A stretch of DNA of 64,000 nucleotides from Pukyongia sp963768085 (GCA_963768085.1 CAVYGO010000003.1:558001-622000), one strand, 5' to 3'. Counted from the stretch's first letter, positions 8,915 to 17,824 are shown. Program-made: numbers and translations. Notes: generated by a model from the sequence alone, not told the origin.

Positions 8915-9304
8915 ATGAAAAAACTTAAAAATACCTTGAAATTATTTTCAATGATAGCACTCGTGGGAAGTTTAACATTAGTGTATTCGTGCCGCGAAGA
9001 CGGAAAAAAAGAAGGTGCCGATGCTCAAACTGAGACTACAACACCAGGCGCTAAATTTGAAACTAAAACCGAAACCCCGGCATCCAATGAGGCCATTGCG
9101 AAAAATCCAGCCCATGGACAACCCAATCACCGATGTGATATCCCGGTTGGAGCACCACTTAACTCACCTCCTGCGAACTCAAATTCGGGTACTCCGGTGA
9201 TAAATAATTCAGGTACTCCTGTAAATACCGGTACTGCTAAGATAAATCCTCCGCACGGACAAGCCGGCCATCGTTGTGACGTTAAAGTTGGAGATCCGCT
9301 GTAA
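8915..9304 (+). CDS. small lipoprotein with twin HGQxxHRCD motif
   Basis: 129 residues from the ATG at 8915 (an upstream in-frame ATG at 8870 would spoil the signal peptide). A lipoprotein signal ends in LVYSC (Cys26). The rest is Thr/Asn/Pro-rich, with three NSGTPV-like repeats, and carries two copies of one motif: NPAHGQPNHRCDIPVGAPL (64-82) and NPPHGQAGHRCDVKVGDPL (111-129, the extreme C-terminus). Each copy has conserved His, His, Cys and Asp, which could bind a metal or be a protein-docking tag. I recall similar C-terminal motifs in other flavobacterial proteins, but know no function. Confidence 0.85.
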   Translation: MKKLKNTLKLFSMIALVGSLTLVYSCREDGKKEGADAQTETTTPGAKFETKTETPASNEAIAKNPAHGQPNHRCDIPVGAPLNSPPANSNSGTPVINNSGTPVNTGTAKINPPHGQAGHRCDVKVGDPL

Positions 9305-9369
9305 CTAATTAAAGATACAAGCTGAAGACTATTGACAATTCCTTTATTATAGGTTAATTGTAAATCATG

Positions 9370-9402
9370 AAAAAAGCTCTCATTAAACATGAGAGCTTTT
9401 TT
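9370..9402. terminator. bidirectional intrinsic terminator
   Basis: A-run, then GCTCTCAT, loop TAAAC, ATGAGAGC and a T-run: a perfect 8-bp stem flanked by A6 and T6. It lies between the convergent lipoprotein gene and the large secreted-protein gene and would serve both strands. Confidence 0.9.
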
Positions 9403-9422
9403 CACATTAATTATTATTGTGA

Positions 9423-12400
9423 TTAATCGACAATAAATTGACCGATCACATCGCCATAATCGGTTGCGAATTCTATCAAATAAACACCGCTTGGTAATGT
9501 TGAAACATCTATATATTCTGTTCCAATACCACCATTGAGTAAGCGTTGCCCGCTAACGTTATACACTGTATAGGCCTTCATCGTGGTATTCAAACTAAAA
9601 TGAAGTACACCATGATTTACAGGATTCGGATAAAGTGTAAACGAAGGAATAAAATCCACATAATTATTGTTTATATCAAATGGATCGTTTGTTGAAATTG
9701 GTGCCATGCCCATAGTGCCTGTAACGGCGATATTATCGATGGCAACATCTGCTCTCCACGTACCGCCGGTGAATCTATTGAACCTTAGTTGTACACCTCC
9801 ACCAATGTAATTTGAAATATCGACTGATTGACTATTCCACTGATCTCCTTGATTTACTGTTTGACTCCAAATACTGGTCCATATAGTGCCGTTATCTGTA
9901 CTTATTTCAAGGGAAATACTTCCCATGTCTGTTGTGCCAAACATGTGGTAATTGAAGTCGAAACTTGCAGTAGTTAGGTTACTAAGGTCAAAGCAAGGTG
10001 AAATAAGTATGGCTCTCTTATCCGGATAACCAGTACCATTCCCTGAGGCCTCCACGTACATGTAAAAATCACCGTCTGAAGCGCTTGAGGGCCCAGTATT
10101 ATTTGAAGGTGTCCCATTAGAAATTCTAATCCAGTCGAGGTCGTCATTAATTGACTGGCTCCAATCTCCGATGGAACTTTCAAAGCTTTCATTATAAGGA
10201 ACGGATATTCCTCCAGAACAGCCAGCATTTAGCTCATTCAATAAAACTATATTGTCGATCGCTAAATCTGCCTGCCAGGTTCCACCCGTTAATCGATTAA
10301 ATCGTAGTTGAACCCCACCACCCAGATAAGCTGAAAGATCAACAAAGATCTCTTCCCAAGTATTACCCTGGTTTCCAGATTCACTCCATAGTGTTTCCCA
10401 TGTAACTCCATCATCGCCACTCGCTTCCAACAAAATCGTACCCATATCCGTCGATCCAAACATGTGGTAATTAAAATTGAAAAATGCTAAGGACTCATTT
10501 GAAAGATCAAAACATGGAGAGATAATAGTCGCTCTCTTATTTGGGTATCCTATATTGTTTCCGGAAGCCTCGACATAAATATAGACATTCCCGTCTATTG
10601 CGGAGGAAGGGCCAGTATTATTTGATGGTGTTTCACCACTATTTCTTGTCCAATCTAAATCATCATTCGTTGCCTGTATCCATCCGCCAAACGAACTCTC
10701 GAAACTCTCCCCATAAGGATAGCTCGAAATTCCACCTGAACATCCTATAGCCTGAGCTTCTGTTGTAACATTGGCGGCATTACTTGCCGCAGATTCGTTC
10801 CCCGCTGCGTCAAAAGCAACAACAGTAAACGAATAAGAAGTAGAAGGAGAAAGACCTGTAACGTTAAATATTGTGCCCGATGTGGTTCCAATTACTGTAA
10901 CACCTTCCAGGATATCATAACCGGTAACTCCAATATTATCCGTAGAGGCATCCCAGCTCAAATCAGTTGTCGTTTGAGTTGTATTGGATGCTGTTAAATT
11001 GGTTGGTGCACTTGGTGGAATGGTGTCGCTCATCGTGGTGACTTCAAGCGGTGCACTAGGTTGTGACTCATTCCCCGCAGCATCTCTGGCAACCACCGTA
11101 AAGCTGTACAATGTGGCAGGACTCAGACCCGACACTCCAAAGGTCGTACCCGACGTTGATCCAATTATACTGGCTCCTTCGTAGACGTCGTAACCTGTAA
11201 CCCCAACATTGTCTGTTGAAGCCGTCCACGACAGATCCGTACTGAACATAGTCGTATTTGAAGACGCCAAATTAGTAGGTGTTGTAGGCGCCTCAGTATC
11301 CGGAGGATCCAGGGTCGATACATTGGCCGCATTACTCGGTGCAGATTCATTACCCGCGGCATCCCTGGCGACAATCGTAAAAGTATACGAGCTAGCAGGA
11401 CTTAATCCTGTAACATTGAATAGAGTCCCTGCTGTGGAACCTATTACCGTAACGCCCTCATAAACGTCATAACCAGTTACGCCTACATTATCTGAAGATG
11501 GATCCCAAGTAAGGTCCGTCGTTGTTTGTGTAGTATTGGAGGCTATTAAATTGGTCGGTGCGCTCGGAGCAATGGTATCGCTCATCGTGGTAACATCAAG
11601 CGGTGCACTAGGAGCTGATTCGTTCCCAGCGGCATCCTTGGCAACCACCGTAAAGGTGTACAAAGTAGCAGGGCTTAATCCCGTAACACTGAATGTAGTA
11701 GTGGCCGTGGAACCAATTAAACCTACTCCTTCATAGACGTCGTATCCGGTAACCCCAACATTGTCGGTGGAAGCCGTCCAGGACAGGTCCAGACTAAACA
11801 TGGTAATGTTGGCCGCGGATAGATTGGACGGTACAGTAGGCGCCTCAGTATCCGGAGGAAGCAGTGTCGTTACATTGGCCGCATTACTTGGTGCAGATTC
11901 ATTACCTGCTGCATCCTTTGCAATAACAGTAAATGTATAAGAAGTCGCAGGAGTAAGGCCTGTAACATCGAATGTGGTGCCGGATACCGTCCCAATCACT
12001 GTTGTTCCTTCCAGGATGTCATAGCCTGTTACTCCAATATTATCAGTGGACGCATCCCAGCTTAAATCGGTAGTCGTTTGAGTAGTGTTGGTTGCAGTTA
12101 AATTCCCGGGAGCCGTTGGAGGTGTAACATCCGGCCCGCCTGCGGCATCAAGGTTAAAATTGTCCAAAGCTATATCAGCCTGCCAGGTGCTTCCTGTAAG
12201 CCTGTTAAATCGTAATTGCACTGCACTTTCTCCAAGGTAAGGAGCAAGGTCAATGTTCTGGGCAAACCACTGATTTCCCTGATTACCGGTTAAGCTCCAA
12301 ATACTTGACCAACTCACTCCGCCATTGGTACTGACCTCAAGGTTGATAGAGCCCATATCGGCCGCCCCGAACATATGATAGTTAAAATTAAAATCTGCCG

Positions 12401-14027
12401 AGGTCTTATCGGTAAGATCAAAACACGGGGATTCGATAATGGCTCGCTTATTCGGATATCCCGTACCATTACCAGATGCTTCAACATAGATATATACCGT
12501 CCCGTCAAAAGCACTCGAAGGACCTGTATTGTTTGATGGAGTTCCATTGCTGTCTCTGGTCCAATCCAGATTATCGTTCGCGCTCTGATTCCATAGTCCG
12601 AACGAACTCTCAAAACTCTCTTCATATGGATAGGAGTCCACCGTATTTGCACATACAATCACCCCGGCTTCGGCAATGGAAATATTGTCCACCGCCATAT
12701 CACTTTCAACTCCGTTCCCGGTTGTGGCATCGAATCTTATTGAAACTGTACTTCCCTGGTAACTACTTAGATCAAGCTGTTGTGTCTGCCAGGCATTCCC
12801 CTGGTTACCTGAAAGAGACCACAATGTGGTCCACCCGGTTCCATCATTAATAGTCACAGCCAAGGATCCCATGTTCGATCCAAACATATGATAGTCGAAG
12901 TTAAGCTGTAAATCTTGACCGGCTGGCAGATCAAAGCATGGGGATTTTATAATAGCGCGGTCATTTGTCCCCTGGTTGCCTTCTACAAACATATAAAGCA
13001 ACCCTTCACTGGCGCCAGATGGACCTGTATTAGCCGTTGGCGTACTGAATCGAGATCTTATCCACGAATTCGTACTCCCGGAGGGGCCACAATTGGTCTC
13101 GTCTTTTATCCAGACAAAATCCTCAAAATTCATAGTATATGGGAACGTGGTTACCGTTTCCCGGCATGTTGGTGGTGTTATAGATGAATCATAGAGGCAC
13201 TGCAATTCGTCAATAGGTTCAATTCCATCGGCAACTGCATTCCCTGTTGTAAAGAAAAGGGATGGAGTTGTTTCTCCAGGTGAAAGTACTTGAACAAACG
13301 ACGTACGTCCACTATTTCCTCTAGAAGCACAACGGTTATCACCACCTACACGTTTGGCTCCTTGTAATGCAGCCATTAACCTATCACCTAACGTACCATC
13401 TGTATTTAGGAATGCATCCCTTATATCGTTTAGAATGTCGGGGCCATTTGATGTATCAAGGATATTACCCTGAACAGAAATTGTGAATAATGAGTTATCA
13501 ACCTGAATATCATTAGCAAAATTTCCATTCGATGAACCTGTCCAACCTGCAGCTCCGGGTACGTCAACACCAACCACACCATATTGCCTACTAGCCGATC
13601 CTCCGTCATTAGCCACGACAAAATTAATAATTTGTTGAGGGGTATCTCCGGCCAGCATTCTGTCCCGCGCCCAACCCTGTGTTGTCGCATTGTAACTTGC
13701 CTGGCTATGGATAGCTCCCACAATGTTATTAGGACTTGTTGTGCCATCGGTGATCAGATCACTTAAAAAGTCGATCCCGCCTGAAATGCTTACACAGCTG
13801 CAACCTGCTCCACCGACCTGCCCTGTCGTTTTATCATAGGCAACGATTGAAAAAGTATCTCCTTCATGATCCCGGGAAGTATCGGGATCTGTAATGGTCA
13901 AGACGACATCTTCATCCGATTTATCAATTACAGGATCATTAGGAGTTTGAATTGAATACATAAAAGCTAAAAAAGCGGCAATAAAAAGTGCCGTGACTAA
14001 GTTTGAATTTTGAGTTAGTTTTTTCAT
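9423..14027 (-). CDS. giant secreted DUF1028/MAM-like/FN3 protein with type IX sorting domain
   Basis: 1534 residues. Order of parts: signal peptide (1-25); DUF1028 domain (about 57-280; starts TFSIVAYD, contains GAGCSC), an Ntn-hydrolase-like family of unknown substrate; two MAM/jelly-roll-like domains (about 288-452 and 459-628; each with SPCFDL, HMFG and a Leu-Arg-Phe strand); five fibronectin type III domains (about 636-1089); two further MAM-like domains (about 1096-1264, 1269-1437); and a type IX C-terminal sorting domain (about 1461-1534, starting FTLYPNPV and ending in the VYLIEF/FIVD strands). It should be exported by Sec, moved across the outer membrane by the type IX system and anchored or released at the surface. 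An adhesin with an enzymatic head is a reasonable guess. It is monocistronic. Confidence 0.9.
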   Translation of the reverse strand: MKKLTQNSNLVTALFIAAFLAFMYSIQTPNDPVIDKSDEDVVLTITDPDTSRDHEGDTFSIVAYDKTTGQVGGAGCSCVSISGGIDFLSDLITDGTTSPNNIVGAIHSQASYNATTQGWARDRMLAGDTPQQIINFVVANDGGSASRQYGVVGVDVPGAAGWTGSSNGNFANDIQVDNSLFTISVQGNILDTSNGPDILNDIRDAFLNTDGTLGDRLMAALQGAKRVGGDNRCASRGNSGRTSFVQVLSPGETTPSLFFTTGNAVADGIEPIDELQCLYDSSITPPTCRETVTTFPYTMNFEDFVWIKDETNCGPSGSTNSWIRSRFSTPTANTGPSGASEGLLYMFVEGNQGTNDRAIIKSPCFDLPAGQDLQLNFDYHMFGSNMGSLAVTINDGTGWTTLWSLSGNQGNAWQTQQLDLSSYQGSTVSIRFDATTGNGVESDMAVDNISIAEAGVIVCANTVDSYPYEESFESSFGLWNQSANDNLDWTRDSNGTPSNNTGPSSAFDGTVYIYVEASGNGTGYPNKRAIIESPCFDLTDKTSADFNFNYHMFGAADMGSINLEVSTNGGVSWSSIWSLTGNQGNQWFAQNIDLAPYLGESAVQLRFNRLTGSTWQADIALDNFNLDAAGGPDVTPPTAPGNLTATNTTQTTTDLSWDASTDNIGVTGYDILEGTTVIGTVSGTTFDVTGLTPATSYTFTVIAKDAAGNESAPSNAANVTTLLPPDTEAPTVPSNLSAANITMFSLDLSWTASTDNVGVTGYDVYEGVGLIGSTATTTFSVTGLSPATLYTFTVVAKDAAGNESAPSAPLDVTTMSDTIAPSAPTNLIASNTTQTTTDLTWDPSSDNVGVTGYDVYEGVTVIGSTAGTLFNVTGLSPASSYTFTIVARDAAGNESAPSNAANVSTLDPPDTEAPTTPTNLASSNTTMFSTDLSWTASTDNVGVTGYDVYEGASIIGSTSGTTFGVSGLSPATLYSFTVVARDAAGNESQPSAPLEVTTMSDTIPPSAPTNLTASNTTQTTTDLSWDASTDNIGVTGYDILEGVTVIGTTSGTIFNVTGLSPSTSYSFTVVAFDAAGNESAASNAANVTTEAQAIGCSGGISSYPYGESFESSFGGWIQATNDDLDWTRNSGETPSNNTGPSSAIDGNVYIYVEASGNNIGYPNKRATIISPCFDLSNESLAFFNFNYHMFGSTDMGTILLEASGDDGVTWETLWSESGNQGNTWEEIFVDLSAYLGGGVQLRFNRLTGGTWQADLAIDNIVLLNELNAGCSGGISVPYNESFESSIGDWSQSINDDLDWIRISNGTPSNNTGPSSASDGDFYMYVEASGNGTGYPDKRAILISPCFDLSNLTTASFDFNYHMFGTTDMGSISLEISTDNGTIWTSIWSQTVNQGDQWNSQSVDISNYIGGGVQLRFNRFTGGTWRADVAIDNIAVTGTMGMAPISTNDPFDINNNYVDFIPSFTLYPNPVNHGVLHFSLNTTMKAYTVYNVSGQRLLNGGIGTEYIDVSTLPSGVYLIEFATDYGDVIGQFIVD
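10761..12122 (-). repeat. tandem FN3 repeats with a 552-bp higher-order unit
   Basis: Encodes FN3 domains 1-5 of the giant secreted protein. Domains 1, 3 and 5 share NTTQTTTDL, and domains 2 and 4 share TMFS-DLSWTASTDNVGVTG, so the array is A-B-A-B-A. The A domains start at residues 636, 820 and 1004, exactly 184 codons (552 bp) apart. This pattern points to duplication of the A-B pair and makes the locus prone to recombination or mis-assembly. Confidence 0.88.
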
Positions 14028-14302
14028 GGTTTGTTATTTTAATTAAACGAAAGTTTAGCGCACCCTTTTTTACAAAGGATGAGCTGTCTAAATCTCGGGG
14101 AAAGGATTTAAAATATTTGGGCTGAGGATACGCCGCTAAAATCAATTTGGTGAGGTTGTTTTGTTTAATAATAATGGACGACAGGTGTCACACTCATAAT
14201 AATTATTAAACAATCTAATAATTGATATGTTAATATACAATAATTATTAATATCGCAATAGAACAATTCCCTTTTCTGTTAAATATTAATACCTTTGATC
14301 AT
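14028..14302. other. AT-rich divergent intergenic region
   Basis: 275 bp between the giant secreted protein (minus) and the ABC ATPase (plus). It holds two identical 12-mers, AATAATTATTAA, at 14198-14209 and 14239-14250, each containing the palindrome AATAATTATT, 41 bp apart. No gene or RNA was recognised. Confidence 0.5.
14290..14297 (+). promoter_or_regulatory. -7 box of the ABC ATPase gene, start-proximal
   Basis: TACCTTTG is a perfect match to the Bacteroidota -7 consensus TAnnTTTG. It ends 5 nt before the only plausible ATG (14303), so transcription would start at or next to the start codon, implying a leaderless message. No -33 TTG is evident at the usual spacing. Confidence 0.5.
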
Positions 14303-15991
14303 ATGCCCGAAAAACAAGTCCTCGAGATCGAGAATTTATCAATTGCATTTGGTGGTAAATCGAAACGTGTTGAGGTCATTCACAATATTTCATTTTCTGT
14401 TTCCGAAAATGAGATCATTGGAATCGTAGGTGAATCCGGATCCGGAAAATCCGTTACTTCCCTAGCCATTGCAGGCCTGCTGCCTAAGAAGACCTCGCAT
14501 ATTGAAGGCGTTATTACTTTTCAGGAAAAAGATCTCTTAAAACTCAATGATAAAGAACTTCAGAAAATAAGGGGGGGCGAAATCGCTATGATATTCCAGG
14601 AACCTATGAGTGCATTGAATCCGTCATTGACATGCGGATTTCAGGTTTCGGAAATACTAAAGCATCATCTTAATTATTCGAATTCTAAAGCTAAAAAAGA
14701 GACGCTCAAACTTTTTGAACGCGTGAAGCTACCGCAGCCCAGGGAACTATACAGACGATATCCCCATCAAATTAGTGGTGGACAAATGCAGCGGGTAATG
14801 ATCGCAATGGCTATCGCATGCAAACCCAAATTACTTATTGCCGACGAACCCACTACTGCTCTCGATGTAACCGTTCAGAAAGAAATATTGCAATTATTAA
14901 AAGATCTTCAGAAGCAAACAGGAATGAGTTTATTATTTATATCCCACGATCTTAGCCTTGTTTCTGAAATTGCAGATAAAGTACTGGTGATGTATCAGGG
15001 TAATGTTGTTGAGCAAGGCAGTGTGTTGCAAATTTTTAAAACTCCCAGGCATTCCTATACACGCGCTTTACTGGCGGCCAGGCCTGTACTAGATAAGCGA
15101 TTGGCAAAGCTTCCTACCATAGCTTCATTAGAAAATGGAAAATTTAAACCCATAGAAATTACACCCCAGCAAAGAGCATTAAAGCATAAGGATTTATACA
15201 CCAAAACACCATTACTTGAAGTAACAAACCTACGAAAGGAATATTACAGTAATGCCGGACTTTTTAAGCCCAAACGTATTACGAAGGCAGTTGATGACGT
15301 TAGTTTTAGGGTTTTTGAAGGAGAAACGTTAGGACTAGTTGGCGAATCCGGATGTGGTAAATCTACTCTTGGGAAAGCGATCCTGCTTCTGGACAAGGCC
15401 ACTTCTGGCAGTATTAAATATCAAGGAAAGGAATTGGGAAAACTCTCTACATCCGAAATAAGAAATCTCCGCAAGGACATACAACTCATCTTTCAGGATC
15501 CATTCGCTTCGCTCAATCCCCGACTACCGATTGGGCGTGCACTTATGGAACCTATGAAAGTTCACCAGATTGGCACTTCTGTCAAAGAAAGAATATCTAA
15601 AGTGAAAGATCTTCTGAAAAGAGTAGGGCTTGATGAATCCTATATCGATCGTTATCCTCATGAATTATCCGGTGGTCAGCGCCAGCGCGTTGGTATTGCG
15701 AGAACCATCGCCCTGGCTCCCAAACTTGTGATCTGTGACGAATCGGTGTCGGCCCTGGACATTTCGGTACAGGCTCAGGTATTGAATTTACTGAACGAAT
15801 TAAAGGAAGATTTCGGATTCACATATATATTTATTTCACATGACCTTGCAGTGGTGAAATATATGTCGGATCAATTGCTGGTAATGAATGCCGGAAAGAT
15901 AGAAGAAATAGGTGATGCAGATGAGATCTATGCAAATCCTGCGCGTGATTATACAAAAAAACTTATTGACGCAATACCAAAAGGGATTTAA
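14303..15991 (+). CDS. oligopeptide-type ABC transporter ATPase with two fused nucleotide-binding domains
   Basis: 562 residues made of two complete ATPase domains. N-half: Walker A GESGSGKS (about 48), signature SGGQMQR, Walker B LLIADEPTTALD. C-half: Walker A GESGCGKST (about 354), signature LSGGQRQR, Walker B LVICDESVSALD. Each half ends in the oligopeptide_HPY-type tail (for example TPRHSYTRALLAARP). This matches the fused DppD-DppF/YejF/GsiA layout that energises peptide import. No permease or binding-protein gene is next to it, so it must work with membrane subunits coded elsewhere. The start is the only ATG that gives the full first domain. Confidence 0.93.
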   Translation: MPEKQVLEIENLSIAFGGKSKRVEVIHNISFSVSENEIIGIVGESGSGKSVTSLAIAGLLPKKTSHIEGVITFQEKDLLKLNDKELQKIRGGEIAMIFQEPMSALNPSLTCGFQVSEILKHHLNYSNSKAKKETLKLFERVKLPQPRELYRRYPHQISGGQMQRVMIAMAIACKPKLLIADEPTTALDVTVQKEILQLLKDLQKQTGMSLLFISHDLSLVSEIADKVLVMYQGNVVEQGSVLQIFKTPRHSYTRALLAARPVLDKRLAKLPTIASLENGKFKPIEITPQQRALKHKDLYTKTPLLEVTNLRKEYYSNAGLFKPKRITKAVDDVSFRVFEGETLGLVGESGCGKSTLGKAILLLDKATSGSIKYQGKELGKLSTSEIRNLRKDIQLIFQDPFASLNPRLPIGRALMEPMKVHQIGTSVKERISKVKDLLKRVGLDESYIDRYPHELSGGQRQRVGIARTIALAPKLVICDESVSALDISVQAQVLNLLNELKEDFGFTYIFISHDLAVVKYMSDQLLVMNAGKIEEIGDADEIYANPARDYTKKLIDAIPKGI

Positions 15992-16008
15992 ACCATTCTG
16001 AAGGGTAC

Positions 16009-16043
16009 AAAAAAAGACCCGTTCTAACCTCACAAAGAACGGG
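16009..16043. terminator. hairpin between convergent genes
   Basis: CCCGTTCT (16018-16025) pairs perfectly with AGAACGGG (16036-16043) around a 10-nt loop. The A7 run to its left gives a U-tract when read on the minus strand; on the plus strand the tail is poor (CCTACCTTTAT). A second small stem GAATC/GATTC follows near 16058-16073. Probably ends the ABC ATPase transcript and blocks read-through from the CoA-transferase side. Confidence 0.55.
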
Positions 16044-16333
16044 CCTACCTTTATCTGAATCGTTGCAGATTCGGGGGTAAAGTACTCTGAAAAAAACTAC
16101 ATCAATAAAAACACTTTTTTCGCAACATACAGTACGTTTTTGATAAGCCGTGCTGTATTCTTTAAACTTTTAGTAATCGATAACATAAGTAGGTTCGTTG
16201 GTTAAATTTGGGATTGCTAATATGTGAACATTTTTTAATATTCACGATGTAATGCACAAATAATCGTTAAAATACGCATTATTTTAACATATTAATTGTA
16301 ATACTCAGTATTTTCTTACAAATTGAGCCAAAA

Positions 16334-16359
16334 AAAGACGATGCTTTCGTATCGTCTTT
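16334..16359 (-). terminator. terminator of the CoA-transferase operon
   Basis: AAAGACGAT, 8-nt loop, ATCGTCTTT: a perfect 9-bp stem. Read on the minus strand it lies about 20 nt after the subunit B stop and is followed by a run of T, a standard intrinsic terminator. Confidence 0.85.
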
Positions 16360-16379
16360 CTATTCGACTTTCTGGTAAT

Positions 16380-17036
16380 CTATAGTTTCATTATTGGAAT
16401 ATCCCCTTCAACAACAAGTTCGCCTTCAGTTGCTTTTCTTATTTCATCAACACTTACTCCCGGCGCTCTTTCGAGCAGGACAAACTTATTGTTCTCAATA
16501 TTCAGTACTGCCAGGTTAGTGACAATTTTCTTTACGCAGTTCACACCGGTAAGCGGTAAGCTGCATTTTTTAAGCATCTTGGATTCTCCCGCACGGTTTG
16601 TATGCATCATAGCAACAATAATATTTTCTGCGGAAGCGACCAGGTCCATAGCTCCGCCCATTCCCTTAACCATCTTACCCGGGATCTTCCAATTGGCAAT
16701 ATCTCCATTCTGAGCTACTTCCATAGCTCCCAGGATGGTGAGATCGACGTGCTGGCCCCTGATCATTGAAAAGCTCATCGCGGAATCGAAAAAAGAGGCA
16801 CCTGGCAGGGCTGTGATAGTCTGCTTTCCTGCATTAATTAAGTCCGGGTCTTCTTTTCCTTCAAAAGGGAAAGGGCCCATTCCCAGAATCCCATTTTCAC
16901 TCTGGAATTCAACTTCAATATCGTCTCTCACGAAGTTTGCAACCAAGGTCGGGATTCCTATCCCGAGGTTGACGTAGTATCCGTCTTTTACTTCCCTGGC
17001 GATTCGCTGTGCTATTTGATCTTTTGTTAATGCCAT
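16380..17036 (-). CDS. scoB: 3-oxoacid CoA-transferase subunit B
   Basis: 218 residues. The active-site Glu motif of the beta subunit is seen as EFQSENGILGMGP (about 43-55), and GKMVKGMGGAMDLV (near 120) is also typical. With subunit A it moves CoA from succinyl-CoA to acetoacetate, or to a related 3-oxoacid, in ketone-body or branched-chain breakdown. The start overlaps the subunit A stop by one base (TAATG), so the two are translationally coupled and made 1:1. Confidence 0.92.
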   Translation of the reverse strand: MALTKDQIAQRIAREVKDGYYVNLGIGIPTLVANFVRDDIEVEFQSENGILGMGPFPFEGKEDPDLINAGKQTITALPGASFFDSAMSFSMIRGQHVDLTILGAMEVAQNGDIANWKIPGKMVKGMGGAMDLVASAENIIVAMMHTNRAGESKMLKKCSLPLTGVNCVKKIVTNLAVLNIENNKFVLLERAPGVSVDEIRKATEGELVVEGDIPIMKL

Positions 17037-17737
17037 TATTCCCGAGGTCTTATCGTTCTTTGTTCAATTCGCTTTTCGTAATGTGCTCCCTTAAAAATTC
17101 GTTGTACGAATATCCCGGGGATATGTATCTGATTCGGATCAAGCGATCCGGCTGGCACAAGCTCTTCAACCTCAGCTACTGTAATGGCGGCGGCACCGGC
17201 CATATTCGGATTGAAATTCCGTGCAGTACCTTTAAATATCAGGTTACCTGCCTCATCACCTTTCCATGCTTTGATAAATCCAAAATCAGCTTTAAAAGCG
17301 CGTTCCATCAAATGCATTTTACCATTGAATTCTCTCACTTCCTTACCTTCTCCAACTTCAGTTCCATAACCCGCCGGGGTATAGAACGCAGGTATTCCGC
17401 TCTGTGCTGCCTGGCAGCGTTGCGCAAGAGTTCCCTGAGGTATCAACTCTACTTCCAGTTCCCCGCTCAGCATCTGTCGTTCAAATTCGACATTCTCACC
17501 TACGTAGGAAGAGATCATTTTCTTTATTTGTCGCTTTTGTAATAAAAGTCCTAATCCGAAATCGTCCACCCCGGCGTTATTAGAGATACAAGTGACATCC
17601 TTAACGCCTCTCCTTACCAATTCGGCAATAGAATTCTCGGGAATACCGCTTAAACCAAAACCGCCAAGCATAAAAGTCATGCCGTCTTTCACCCCTTCAC
17701 AGGCTTCCTGAACACTGGCAACTGTCTTATTTATCAT
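17036..17737 (-). CDS. scoA: 3-oxoacid CoA-transferase subunit A
   Basis: 233 residues. The N-terminal GGFGLSGIPENSI (about 25-37) is the CoA-binding signature of alpha subunits. Further landmarks are SNNAGVDDFGLG and FYTPAGYGTEVGEGKE. Pairs with subunit B. The family also contains acetate and butyrate-acetoacetate CoA-transferases; the succinyl-CoA:3-ketoacid type is the commonest in Flavobacteriia, so the substrate remains an inference. It lies 87 nt from the PBP1A stop, upstream on the same strand. Confidence 0.92.
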   Translation of the reverse strand: MINKTVASVQEACEGVKDGMTFMLGGFGLSGIPENSIAELVRRGVKDVTCISNNAGVDDFGLGLLLQKRQIKKMISSYVGENVEFERQMLSGELEVELIPQGTLAQRCQAAQSGIPAFYTPAGYGTEVGEGKEVREFNGKMHLMERAFKADFGFIKAWKGDEAGNLIFKGTARNFNPNMAGAAAITVAEVEELVPAGSLDPNQIHIPGIFVQRIFKGAHYEKRIEQRTIRPRE

Positions 17738-17824
17738 AAAATAAATTTCTTGAAAATTACGAAAAAATAGGGCATTAAAAAACCTGTTGGAAGCAGAACT
17801 TACTACAGTTTTTATGGTTCTAAT

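Larger units (their letters stand above)
15992..16379. other. 388-bp intergenic region with hairpins
   Basis: No gene was recognised. It holds a compound hairpin region (16018-16090), an AT-rich middle part without clear signals, and a minus-strand terminator (16334-16359). Confidence 0.5.

Noticed and set aside
10761..12122. Regular repeats that might look like a CRISPR array
   Set aside because: The period is about 276/552 bp, all in one reading frame and coding for FN3 domains.
17009..17542. Long open frame on the plus strand, 177 codons
   Set aside because: It lies antisense to scoA, whose protein is clearly conserved; its own translation resembles nothing.
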